NCBI GenBank assembly: GCA_016710985.1
Contig: JADJTX010000006.1
Span: 1 to 64,000, forward strand
Source of the DNA: Ignavibacteria bacterium
GTDB taxonomy: Bacteria > Bacteroidota > Ignavibacteria > Tepidaquicellales > Tepidaquicellaceae
Direction: 5' to 3'
DNA: 64,000 nucleotides
Made by a program: the position numbers and the translations under genes. The stretch's first letter is position 1. Each line of letters starts with the position of its first letter. Below the pieces are notes generated by a model. The model saw nothing but the letters and a program-made list of their open reading frames with translations, had not been told where the DNA came from and made no database searches. Positions 11,160 to 20,479 of this stretch are shown here, piece after piece.

Positions 11160-13417
11160 ATGATGAAAATTTATACGTATAAAAAATTCACTCATAAGAA
11201 TTTAAAACATGCTATCCGGGTTTTTCCTTATCTTTTATTTATTCTGTTTAGTTCGATCACATACACCTCTCAAGCCCAGTGGGTAAATGTTGGAACACCG
11301 GGATTCTCTGCCGGACGTTCAACTTATCAAAGTTTAGCTTTTAATGGTAGCACTCCTTACGTGGCTTACAGAGATCAGGGGAACGGATCCAGAACTACAG
11401 TTATGAAATTTGACGGATCCAACTGGTTAAATGTCGGCAGCCCTGGTTTTTCTGCAGGTGATTCTTATCATCAAAGTTTAGCTTTCAATGGCAGTACACC
11501 ATACGTGGCTTATCAGGATGATGTAAACGGGGGTGGAACTACAGTAATGAAGTTTGATGGATTGATTTGGGTAAATGTCGGGATACCGGGTTTCTCTGCC
11601 GGGCAGGCTACTTATCAAAGTTTAGCTTTTAATGGTAACATACCTTATGTGGCATTTAGTGATCAGGGAAATGGATCCAAAACAACAGTCATGAAATTTG
11701 ATGGATTCAATTGGGTAAATGTTGGAGCTGCAGGTTTCACTTCAGATATGGCATCATTACAAAGTTTAGCTTTTGATGGAAGCACTCCTTATGTTTCATT
11801 TCAGAATGGTTCATTTCCATTCTCGTGTTCGGTGATGAAATTTAATGGAGCCAATTGGGAATATGTTGGAAGTCCGGATATATCAACAGGGACTGCAAAC
11901 TATATACAATTAGCCTTAAATGGAAGCACTCCTTATGTTGCTTATCAGGATGCAGTAAACGGCGGGGATATTACGGTTAAGAAATTTGATGGAATAAACT
12001 GGGTAAGTGTTGGTGTCCCGGGATTCTCTGCCGGGCAGGCACATCATTTAAGTCTGGCATTAAATAATAATTCTCCTTATATCGCTTATCAGGACTGGGC
12101 TAATGGTTTTAAAGCTACTGTGATGAAATTTGATGGAAGCAACTGGGTGAATTTTGGTACCCCGGGTTTTTCTGCCGGCAGTGCAGTCTATCTAAGCTTA
12201 GCATTTACCGGTAATATACCTTATTTAGCTTACATGGATAGTTTCAATGAAGACAAAACTACTGTTATGAAATTTGCCGATACAGCCTGCATGACAATAC
12301 TAAGAGACACCGTATTTTGTGATTCGACCGGAACTTACATTTATGAATTTCAAATTTGTAATAACTCTAATGAAAAATCCATCGAGCAGATAGAAATTAC
12401 AGTTGATTCTCCCGGACCGCCGAACTATGTGGTTACAGTACCGAGTGTGATAAACATTGTTCCGCCTCTTTCTCCTCAGGCTGCTTCACAGGTTTACAGA
12501 GTCAAACTGATCGGACCCGGATCAGTTGCATATACTGAAGTATGCTATACGCTTTCAGCTCATTTTGTAAATGACGACTGTCCTTGGTGCTGTTATATTG
12601 AAAATTGTATCAAGCTTCCGTTGTGCGGTTGTGCTGAAGTTATTCGTGACAGTGTTTACTGTTCAAATGATCAGTACTTCTATGATTTTAAATTACAGAA
12701 CGGAACGCAGTATAATGTAACAAAGATACAGGTGACTTCACCCGGAGTTACGCCGGTTACATTTGTTCCGCAGATATTTCATTTTGTTACTCCGATATTA
12801 CCGGGTCAGATGTTTCCGGATTTAACTGCTCAGATTCTCGGCGGAGTTGCCGGATTAGCAATGCCGGTAAAAGTTAAACTTTTCAGCGATGACTTTGAAT
12901 GCTGTTATTTTGAATTTATTAAAATGATTCCTTCCTGCGATACATGTGATTCAGCATTGATATGCTTGAAGGCTTGTCCTGATGATCAGATAAATATGAC
13001 ATAATTGACACTCAAACCGGAATTCGTGATGCAAATGGATGTGCCTGGTATAGATTTCCAAATGCTGTTCCGGGTGCAAGCTATTATATTGTTCTCAAAG
13101 GTGATGATTATATTGACACATGGAGCGCTGCTCCTCAGGTTATTATTGATGAAAATTGTCTGGAATATGACTTCACTGCTGATTCATCACAGGCTTATGG
13201 AAATAACATGGTAGAAATAGATGGCGTTTGGTCAATGATCAAAGGAGATTTAAATCAGGACGGATTCATTGATTTAACAGATTATTTACTACTCTACAAT
13301 GCTGTAGCCAATTTTGAAAATAAATATGACATTGATTGTAGTGGTTTTACAGATTTAACAGATTTAGTAATATTAAAAGATTATTTGGATAAATTTATTA
13401 CTGTGATAAAACCATAA
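11160..13417 (+). CDS. Secreted seven-bladed propeller protein with Cys-rich and dockerin-like C-terminal domains (one frameshift)
   Basis: After a signal peptide (core FPYLLFILFSSITYTSQAQ) come exactly seven repeats of about 48 residues (about 11277-12290). Each has the pattern W-V-N-V-G-x-P-G-F-S-A-G, then Y-Q-S-L-A-F-N-G-S-T-P-Y-V-A-Y, then T-T-V-M-K-F-D-G. Seven such units fit a closed seven-bladed beta-propeller. Next is the Cys-rich domain shared with the preceding gene (about 12288-12950; DDCPWCCYIENC). The C-terminal module follows with YYIVLKGDDYIDTWS and the loop DLNQDGFIDLTD; its second loop, DIDCSGFTDLTD, is degenerate. One frameshift near 12997 separates the last 138 codons. Adhesion or ligand binding on the surface is plausible, but no enzyme motif is visible. 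Confidence 0.78.
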
Positions 13418-13418
13418 T

Positions 13419-13660
13419 GACGTGAACGTCAAGACGTCAAACATGAGACGAGGAACGCGAGACGAGATTGAGACGGAGACGTGAACGTGTAATTCCCATC
13501 TGAAAAAATTTCCTGCTGCGGTTGGTGTTTGAATAAAACTAATGGCAGCAGGTTTTATTTTGTCCATATCTAGGTCTCGCGACTCGCGTCTCACATCGCC
13601 CGTCTCACGTCTCACGTCTCACGTCTAGCGTCTCGCGTCTCACGTCTCACGCCTCACGTA
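13419..13660. repeat. Inverted pair of GAGACG / CGTCTC arrays around a terminator
   Basis: The left arm (13419-13490) is built of GAGACG, GACGTC and ACGTGA words. The right arm (13571-13660) is built of CGTCTCA heptamers and is largely the reverse complement of the left. The arms could pair as a long imperfect hairpin. The array starts directly at the stop codon of the propeller gene. Confidence 0.85.
13512..13562 (+). terminator. Rho-independent terminator after the propeller gene
   Basis: Stem CCTGCTGC / GCAGCAGG followed by TTTTATTTT, sitting in the loop between the two GAGACG/CGTCTC arms. Confidence 0.75.
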
Positions 13661-13691
13661 TTTTTATATGTCTTTTATTTCCAATTAAGAT

Positions 13692-13699
13692 TAAATTTG
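13692..13699 (+). promoter_or_regulatory. Possible -7 box (TAAATTTG) for the M14 carboxypeptidase
   Basis: TAAATTTG fits the Bacteroidota-type TAnnTTTG -7 element and lies 16 bp before the ATG. No clear TTTG -33 element is seen at the expected spacing. Confidence 0.35.
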
Positions 13700-13715
13700 T
13701 TCAAATTAAATTAAG

Positions 13716-16367
13716 ATGAAAAAGATAATTTATTACTTCCTCATCGGAATATTTTTTATTCCGGTTTTAACTTCCTTTGCACAAAATAACAATGCCAACA
13801 TTCCCGAAAAATATTCGCAGGTAAGGATCTTTGCAGCTAATGAAAGCGACATGAAGAGAATAATGGATTCGGGTTTACTGATCGATCACGCAGTGAGAAA
13901 GTCGGAGTACACAGATGCCTGGCTTTCACAGGAAGAAATGAAAATGCTGAAAAATTCAGGAGTCTCTTATAATGTATTGATCAATGACTGGAAAGAATAT
14001 TATGATGCTCTGCCGAAGATGTCTAATTTGGAAATGCAGCGTCAGATAAATGAGTCCGCAGAAATGTTTGGAGTGAGTCATTCGATCTACGGTTCGATGG
14101 GCGGATTTCTGACATACAGTGAAGTCGTTGCTAAACTTGATTCCATGAGACTTCAGTATCCTGAACTTGTTTCAGCAAAGTTTTCTATCGGAAACACCAT
14201 TCAGACAAGACAGATATGGACTGTCAGAGTTACCAAGAATCCGGATGCTACCACGGGAAGACCGGAGGTATGGTACCATGCAATGATACATTGCAGAGAG
14301 CCGGAAAGTATGGAACATCAGATTTATTTCATGTACTGGCTCTTTGAAAATTATAACATTGACCCTATTGCCACTTACATTTTAAACAACAGGGAATTAT
14401 ACTTCACACCGATATTAAATCCCGATGGCTATGAATACAACAGAAGTACAAATCCCGGCGGCGGAGGTCTCTGGAGAAAGAACAGAAGAAGCAATGCAGG
14501 CGGAAGTTTCGGAATTGACTTAAACAGGAATTATGGAATTTATCAGTACTGGAATTCTTCAAACGGAGGTTCGAGTACGAGTCCTTCCAGCGATACTTAC
14601 CGCGGGACTTCACCTTTCTCTGAACCGGAAACACAGGCTGTAATGAATTTTGTCAACGGAAGAAATTTACAGGTTGTGCAGGGTGCGCATACATACGGAA
14701 ATTATATCATCAAACCGTGGGCATGGCAGGATCCCATTCCTACACCTGACGATTTCAAATTCAATGAGTATCTTGATGACATGTCAAAGTCAAACAACTA
14801 TACAACCGGAACGCCTTCCGAAACTGTCGGATACACTGTCAGAGGAGGGGCTGATGACTGGTATTACAATGATTCCGTATATAGTTCTCATAACATAATC
14901 GCCATGACTCCTGAAACCGGTCTTACGGGATTCTGGCCAACGCAGGCAGAAATAATTCCGCTTGCAGAAGGCATGCTTTTTACTAATCAGTATTTTGCAT
15001 TAATTGCCGGAGCGTATGTTTATCCAGTTTCAACAGACTTTAACAAACAGGTTTATACTTCAGGTGAACCGGGAACATTAAAAATAAATTTTAAAAACAA
15101 AGGTTTGGCTTCAGCTCAGAATGTGAAGATTGAATGCACGACTCAAAGCTACTATCTGAATATTCCGATAACGTCTTTTAATTATTCAAATCTGACTTCA
15201 TTTCAATCTGACAGCTCGACATTCGGATTTACAATCGCACCTGCGGTGCCGGTTAATTCAGCAATTCCGGTTCAGATAAAATTCAGGCAAAATGATTCTG
15301 ACATAGTCTATCAGGAAACAAAATATATTCTGATCGGAAACGGAAGTATTACTTTAGCTGACAGTGCAGAGAATGGATTCGGCAAGTGGACTGCGAGTGC
15401 AGGCTGGACAACAACTACAACACAATTTCATTCCCCGACAAGATCTTTTACTGAAAGTCCTTCGGGCAATTACGGCAACAACATTAATAACACGATGACG
15501 CTGAGTTTACCTTTAAACGTCAGCACTACACCTGTCACATTCCTGAGCTTCTGGCACAGATATGCAACCGAACCCGGATATGATTTTTGTTATGTGGAAG
15601 TTTCAGGTAATAACGGAACGAGCTGGCAAACTGTAACTGCATATGACGGAACGCAGACAACATGGACACAGCAGGTCTTCGATATTACTTCTTATGCAAA
15701 TGCATCATCACAGTTAAAGATAAGATTCAGACTGAAAAGCGACGGCGGAGTTGTTGCAGACGGATGGTATGTAGATGACATTAAAATCACAAACTATTTA
15801 CCATTGATAAATAGTGTAGTAACAAATTTAAATCTTACTTTAGTACAGGAAGGATTTTATGATCCTGATCTGAATTCACTAAGTTTAAGTGATACTGTAT
15901 CGGTATATTTGAAAAGTACTGTACCGCCTTTTGCAAATGTAGATTCATCCAGGGGAACTATAGATTCACTGACTTTCAGTGGCAGTTTTGGTTTTAGAAA
16001 TGCGCCTTCGGGAAATTACTATATTGCTGTCAGTCACAGAAACAGTATCGAGACGTGGAGCAAGACCGGCGGGCAAGTTTATGTATTCGGAGGAAATTTA
16101 AATTATGATTTTACGACAGCTGCCTCACAGGCATATGGAAATAATATGCAGCCGGTTGGTTCAGAGTTCTGTATATATGCAGGTGATGTAAATCAGAACG
16201 GTGCAGTAAATTTAGATGATGTTTTATTTACTTATAATGATGCAGTTAATTTCTTAACGGGTTATGTAAATTCAGATCTGACCGGTGATTATATTGTAGA
16301 GCTTTCTGATTTGTTACTTGTATATAATAATTCAAGTAATTTTATTTCGAAGATTACACCTCCGTAA
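13716..16367 (+). CDS. Secreted M14 zinc carboxypeptidase with MAM-like and dockerin-like C-terminal domains
   Basis: Intact 883-residue exported peptidase, the cleanest member of the exoprotein family here. It has a signal peptide (FFIPVLTSFAQ) and a pro-region, then the M14 domain. Zinc ligands are in HCREPESME (about residue 192, HxxE) and the later His of GAHTYGNYIIKPW. The substrate-binding LNRNYG and the catalytic Glu in MTPETGLTGFW (about residue 401) are present. A CARDB/Ig-like part follows, then a MAM/immune-inhibitor-A-like jelly-roll (about 545-700, FLSFWHRYATEPGYD, GWYVDDIKI). The C-terminal module (about 705-883) has NSIETWSKTGGQVY, SQAYGNNMQ, and EF-hand-like loops DVNQNGAVNLDD and DLTGDYIVELSD. 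It removes C-terminal residues from peptides outside the cell; the module probably handles export or anchoring. Confidence 0.92.
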   Translation: MKKIIYYFLIGIFFIPVLTSFAQNNNANIPEKYSQVRIFAANESDMKRIMDSGLLIDHAVRKSEYTDAWLSQEEMKMLKNSGVSYNVLINDWKEYYDALPKMSNLEMQRQINESAEMFGVSHSIYGSMGGFLTYSEVVAKLDSMRLQYPELVSAKFSIGNTIQTRQIWTVRVTKNPDATTGRPEVWYHAMIHCREPESMEHQIYFMYWLFENYNIDPIATYILNNRELYFTPILNPDGYEYNRSTNPGGGGLWRKNRRSNAGGSFGIDLNRNYGIYQYWNSSNGGSSTSPSSDTYRGTSPFSEPETQAVMNFVNGRNLQVVQGAHTYGNYIIKPWAWQDPIPTPDDFKFNEYLDDMSKSNNYTTGTPSETVGYTVRGGADDWYYNDSVYSSHNIIAMTPETGLTGFWPTQAEIIPLAEGMLFTNQYFALIAGAYVYPVSTDFNKQVYTSGEPGTLKINFKNKGLASAQNVKIECTTQSYYLNIPITSFNYSNLTSFQSDSSTFGFTIAPAVPVNSAIPVQIKFRQNDSDIVYQETKYILIGNGSITLADSAENGFGKWTASAGWTTTTTQFHSPTRSFTESPSGNYGNNINNTMTLSLPLNVSTTPVTFLSFWHRYATEPGYDFCYVEVSGNNGTSWQTVTAYDGTQTTWTQQVFDITSYANASSQLKIRFRLKSDGGVVADGWYVDDIKITNYLPLINSVVTNLNLTLVQEGFYDPDLNSLSLSDTVSVYLKSTVPPFANVDSSRGTIDSLTFSGSFGFRNAPSGNYYIAVSHRNSIETWSKTGGQVYVFGGNLNYDFTTAASQAYGNNMQPVGSEFCIYAGDVNQNGAVNLDDVLFTYNDAVNFLTGYVNSDLTGDYIVELSDLLLVYNNSSNFISKITPP

Positions 16368-16370
16368 TTT

Positions 16371-16499
16371 GGATTTGTAAGATTTGTAAGATTTGTAAGA
16401 TTTATCAGATTCATAAGATTCGTAAGTAAGATTTATCAGATTTATCAGATTGGTAAGATTTGCAGAAAGACCTGTATGAATCTTATGAATCTTATGAAT
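16371..16499. repeat. Inverted nonamer arrays (TAAGATTTG / AATCTTATG) between convergent genes
   Basis: The + arm (16371-16460) repeats TAAGATTTG and TAAGATTTATC. The opposing arm (16474-16499) repeats GAATCTTAT and runs into the stop of the minus-strand DnaJ-like gene. The two arms are reverse complements, so each convergent transcript would end in a potential hairpin. Confidence 0.85.
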
Positions 16500-17457
16500 T
16501 ACTTTCTCAATTCAGACAATTCTTTAAACAGTTCGGTTTCCTTTTCAGACAGACTAGTCGGGATTTCAATAATCAGTTTAACATAAAGATCACCGAACAT
16601 ATTTGTTTTACCGTATTTGGGCATGCCCAATCCCTGCAATCTCAGCACTTTTCCGTTTTGCGATTCTTTAGGTATGTTGATGTTAATTGTTCCCTTGAAA
16701 GTTCTTAACGATGCTTTCCCTCCGAGTACAGCTGAATAAAGGTTAACTCTGATGTCCGTATACAGATCATCAATTTTTCTTTCATAGACCGGATCTTTCA
16801 GCACATGAATTCTTAAAAGCAGATCTCCGGCAGTTCCCCCGTTATGTCCGGCGGTTCCTTTCCCGCCGAGTTTTAAAGTCTGCCCGTCAGCTATTCCCGG
16901 CTTTATTTTTAATTTAATTGACTGCCCGTCAAGATCAAACATTTTCTCAGCGCCTAAATATGCATCTTCAAGAGTGATGCTCATTTCAGCGCTGATGTCT
17001 TCACCCTTAAGCTTTGCTCGTCTTGCACCCTGCCTTCCTCTTGTCTGTGAACCTCCGAATCCCTGTCCGAAAAGAGTTTCAAAAAATCGGAGAATCCGCC
17101 TGAGCCTCCGAAATCATTCATGTCGCCGTCATAGGTGTAACGAGTTTGCCTGCCGCCCTGATTGCCCTGATTAGAATATCTTGACCAGTCAAAATCCTGA
17201 GCGCCACCCTGATCTCCCCCTGACTGCTGATAATACTGCCAGTTCTCACCAAGCTCATCATACTTTTTTCTTTTTTCCTTATCGCTCAGTACTTCATTAG
17301 CTTCGTTTATTTCTTTGAATTTATCCTCAGCATCTTTTTTTCCTTTGTTCTTATCAGGATGATATTTTATGGCAAGTTTCCGGTATGCTTTTTTAATGTC
17401 ATCCTGTGAAGCTTTTTTATCTACACCAAGTACTTTGTAGTAATCTTTGTATTCCAT
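16499..17457 (-). CDS. DnaJ/CbpA-type J-domain co-chaperone (one frameshift)
   Basis: Co-chaperone that stimulates DnaK ATPase and delivers unfolded clients. The N-terminus is a J domain with the HPDK signature (YHPDKNKGKKDAEDKF). A Gly/Gln-rich linker follows, then the two C-terminal beta-barrel substrate domains (LKIKPGIADGQTLKLGGKG, GDLYVKLIIEIP). There is no CxxCxGxG zinc finger, so it belongs to the class II/CbpA type of about 310 residues. A frameshift near 17070 in the Gly-rich linker separates the two halves. It is followed on the same strand by no chaperone gene; the upstream neighbour is a small membrane protein. Confidence 0.88.
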
Positions 17458-17474
17458 TTATGCGTAATTTCTGT

Positions 17475-17729
17475 TTATTGTTTTTTGAATAAAATTATTA
17501 TTGCAATTGCGATCACCCAGACAAGTAATCCGGCAATCCCTATGTAAAGACATTGTCTGATCTTGTTTTTTCCTTCGAGTGCAAAACCCGATTTTTTAAA
17601 TAATTTATTTGCCTGATATGAAGATATCAGTGAAATTACTGAACCGGCTCCGAGTATCCATACACATCCTAAAATGATACCTCTGCTTGTTAAACGGTCG
17701 AACTCTTTCTGAACGGTTTCTTTATCCAA
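17475..17729 (-). CDS. Small membrane protein of unknown function (two TM helices)
   Basis: 84 residues with two clear hydrophobic helices (GIILGCVWILGAGSVISLIS and CLYIGIAGLLVWVIAIAIII) joined by a short basic loop. It starts with ATG and lies 17 bp upstream of the DnaJ-like gene, probably in one transcript. I do not recognise the family. Confidence 0.65.
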   Translation of the reverse strand: MDKETVQKEFDRLTSRGIILGCVWILGAGSVISLISSYQANKLFKKSGFALEGKNKIRQCLYIGIAGLLVWVIAIAIIILFKKQ

Positions 17730-17809
17730 TGTTAAAAAATTAAATCCAAAATAGATTTAATGATTCTATTTATCAAGGATAACAAATGATGCAATTTTTT
17801 CCGGCCGCA

Positions 17810-18262
17810 CATCCGTCCAAAACGTTCTCATAGAAATTTGAATTTACGTTCTACGAATCATGCCCGCTTTTCTTTTGAAAGATCAAAAGAAAAGCTTAGC
17901 AAATGAAAAATCTCCCGGCTGTATCAATTTTCTGACCAAACCCTGTTTGGTACAGTGCTCCAGAACGTTTAGAGTTAGATCAAAAAAGTTAGAAGAAAAA
18001 CATTTTGTACGGATTTTTCCCGGTGCTTGAAAACTATACCTGGTATTCAATCTATAATTGTTCCTGCATTTCTCAAACACCATTAGCTTTGCTCTCACAG
18101 ATTACACAGATTTCGACAGATTCATTTTAAAGCTCTTTCCGGTCCGGTTCAAAATAATATCCATGTCTTAATCTGTGTTAATCTGTGTAATCTTGTAATC
18201 TGTGAGAGCCAATCTTTACAATTTTAGTTTCTTATTCATGTACAAATCGTTTTGGACGGATG
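17810..18262. repeat. Nested inverted-repeat element in a 710-bp spacer
   Basis: Outer arms are a perfect 15-bp inverted pair (CATCCGTCCAAAACG at 17810 and its reverse complement at 18248). Inner arms are a perfect 16-bp pair (GCTCTCACAGATTACA at 18091 and its reverse complement at 18194), themselves built from CACAGATTA words. A small hairpin (CTTTTCTTTTGA / TCAAAAGAAAAG) lies at 17869-17894. No convincing gene is present in 17730-18440. The same outer word recurs at 40797-40835, 41067 and 52224. Confidence 0.75.
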
Positions 18263-18440
18263 TAGGTTTGTAAGTTCGGTATTTTATAAATTGGTTTTAT
18301 TTTTAAGTTAATATTAATTAATTTGTAAAAAATCAATTATAAGAGATTCTTTTAACCGGCGAAATCCCCGGCTAACCTAACAAATTCTAATAATAATACG
18401 AGAAAAATTTATTTAAAAACTTAACAGGAGAAATTCATAA

Positions 18441-18623
18441 ATGGAATATACCATAGTAAATGCAAGTGATGACAAAGCATTGATTGAAAAGGTCAATGAA
18501 ATGTTTGAACAGGGTTGGGAAACTGAAGGAGGAGTTGCAATATCTCCGGAAGGTGTTTTATATCAGGCAATGATATTATTTGATGATGAAGGCGATGAAT
18601 TTGAAACAGGTGAAGAACTGTAA
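18441..18623 (+). CDS. DUF1737-like small acidic protein
   Basis: 60 residues, MEYTIVNASDDKALIEKVNE followed by MFEQGWETEGGVAISPEG and YQAM. This pattern is typical of DUF1737 (a small protein of unknown function with a conserved Q-G-W-x-x-x-G-G-V). A good ribosome binding site (AGGAGA) lies 10 bp before the ATG. The acidic tail DDEGDEFETGEEL leads straight into a tandem array. Confidence 0.75.
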   Translation: MEYTIVNASDDKALIEKVNEMFEQGWETEGGVAISPEGVLYQAMILFDDEGDEFETGEEL

Positions 18624-18629
18624 GAAATA

Positions 18630-18880
18630 GTTGATAATTGATAATTGATAGTTGATAATTGATAGTTGATAATTGATAGTTGATAATTGATAGTTGATAG
18701 CTTCAACTTTAAATTGAAAGTAAAATTGAAAGTTTAAGTAGTTACGGGAATAATCAATTGCTTTTATAATCAACTTTTAATTTTCAATATTCAACTTTTA
18801 TCTATCAACTACCGTCAACTATCAACTGTCAACTATCAACTATCAACTATCAACTGTCAACTATCAACTATCGACTTTTA
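18630..18880. repeat. Inverted heptamer arrays (TTGATAG / CTATCAA) between convergent genes
   Basis: The left array (18630-18700) is about ten units of TTGATAATTGATAG. The right array (18788-18880) is about twelve units of CTATCAACTATCAAC. They are reverse complements, with an 87-bp centre, and fill the gap between the DUF1737 gene and radC. Confidence 0.92.
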
Positions 18881-18883
18881 ACT

Positions 18884-19630
18884 TTACATTAAAAACTTCT
18901 CTTTAAAACTCAGATAACTTTTGTCAGTAATTATCAGATGATCTAAAACTTCAATTCCCATTATCTTACCGGCTTCCGTCAGTCTTTTCGTTATTTTCAG
19001 ATCATCTTCGGAAGGCTCGGTTTCTCCCGAAGGATGATTATGAGCAATGATGATGTGAGCGGCGTGCCTTTTTATGGCAGACTCAAAAGTCTCACGTGGG
19101 TGAACAAGGCTTGCAGTCAGAGTACCGACAGATATCTCATCGATGCCTATAAAATTATTTCTTGTATCAAGTGAGATGACAAAGAAATGTTCTTTGGAAA
19201 AATTTATGATTCTTGTTTTTATGATTTCATAAATTACTTCGGGAGAAGTTACCGCATTATATTTTTTTCTGTCGGATTGTTTTTCATTTTCATAAGACTT
19301 TATCTCTTCCATTACTTTCTTTGCAATAGCAAAGCTTGCTTTGAGCTTGCTTGCTTTTGCTTCTCCGAGTCCTTTTATTTGCTTGAGGTCTTCAAGGGAT
19401 GCATCCATGATTCCTTTCAGTGAGCCGAACTGCATGATCAGTTTTTGTGAGATCATAATTACAGATTCACCTTTTATTCCGGAATTTAAAATTATGGAAA
19501 GCAATTCCGCAGAGGTCAGTCTTTCGGGACCGTATTCAATGAGTCTTTCGCGCGGTCGTTCGGATTTCGGAAGGTCTCGTACTGTGAAAGTCCTTTCTTT
19601 AGCATCAGGGTAACTTTTTATATTTTTCAT
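18884..19630 (-). CDS. radC: RadC-family JAMM-domain protein
   Basis: 248 residues, full length for RadC. The N-terminal helix-hairpin-helix region (LTSAELLSIILNSG, IKGLGEAKASKLKASF) precedes an MPN/JAMM metal site, AHNHPSGETEPSEDD. Historically linked to DNA repair, but its biochemical role is still unclear. The frame is intact and starts with ATG at 19630. It ends 4 bp from a CTATCAA tandem array. Confidence 0.93.
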   Translation of the reverse strand: MKNIKSYPDAKERTFTVRDLPKSERPRERLIEYGPERLTSAELLSIILNSGIKGESVIMISQKLIMQFGSLKGIMDASLEDLKQIKGLGEAKASKLKASFAIAKKVMEEIKSYENEKQSDRKKYNAVTSPEVIYEIIKTRIINFSKEHFFVISLDTRNNFIGIDEISVGTLTASLVHPRETFESAIKRHAAHIIIAHNHPSGETEPSEDDLKITKRLTEAGKIMGIEVLDHLIITDKSYLSFKEKFLM

Positions 19631-19721
19631 AATTTGCTGTAAATTTTTATTATCATCATTAATTAAATATTGTAAATTGAGAAAGGGATGACTTGTCTTT
19701 GCAATTCAGCATTCTGATTTT

Positions 19722-20384
19722 TTATTGTTTGTAAAATTTATCCTCCCTCCAATTTGCCGGATTGTTAATGATGTATTCAGATATCCTCCTGAAGGAATCT
19801 TCATTCCTGATTATATGATCGTGAAATCGTGACTGCCATTCAAAATCAGGAAATATGATCCTTGCCTTATTTGTAACTGCTGATTTATATGAACCAACAA
19901 TGGAGGAAATTGTATTCTTTCCCTGATTTTGAAAACGTTCCTGACCTTTTGTTTTGCAAACGGGATTGGGCGTATTTGAAATGGATTGAGGTATTATATT
20001 GGAAATTTTTTGAACATTATTTTGATTGATTTTTTGTAGAGACAAGGCATGCCTTGTCTCTACATTATCAACATTGTCACCGACAAATTCTCCTTATTTT
20101 ATTATCAAAATACCATGAACATGATTTGGCATGACGACATATTTACCCAGTTCAATAAACGGAAAATGTTCAGGTATTTCTATCCAAAATTGATCTGCCA
20201 GTTTCCCCATATCTGACAAATACATATCACAATCACGGATTTCTCCAAAATAGCAATTTCTGTTTTTCGTACAGATTGTTATAAAATAGGAAGCATTCCG
20301 GCCATAATCCCAATTTTGCAGGCGTGTAGAAGGAATTCGATATTTTCTTTTGAATAAAACGGAGAGGTTAGAAGTGTTTTTCAT
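19722..20384 (-). pseudogene. RAYT (REP-associated tyrosine transposase, Y1/IS200-like), interrupted by one in-frame stop
   Basis: The N-terminal half has RKYRIPSTRLQNWDYGRNAS and the Y1-transposase motif MPNHVHGILII with its metal-binding His pair. The C-terminal half has NTISSIVGSYKSAVTNKAR, FEWQSRFHDHIIRNEDSF and IINNPANW, typical of RAYTs. A TAA at 20094-20096 separates the halves, and both halves are in the same frame. It is therefore a nonsense change or base error, not an indel. Between them lies a perfect 28-bp palindrome translated as VETRHALSL. RAYTs are single-copy enzymes thought to mobilise REP palindromes. There are no flanking IS ends. Confidence 0.85.
20036..20063. repeat. Perfect 28-bp REP-like palindrome inside the RAYT gene
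   Basis: The sequence starts GTAGAGACAAGGCA and continues as its exact reverse complement to 20063, with centre GCATGC. It lies in the linker between the catalytic and C-terminal parts of the transposase, so it is translated. It is a candidate substrate or mobile unit for the enzyme. Confidence 0.9.
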
Positions 20385-20479
20385 GATCGGTTTCCTTTCA
20401 TGTTAATATTTTATCTTAAATGAAAACTACATCGTGACGAAAAGGACAATTCTTAATTGTCCTTTCAAATATTTTTCAG

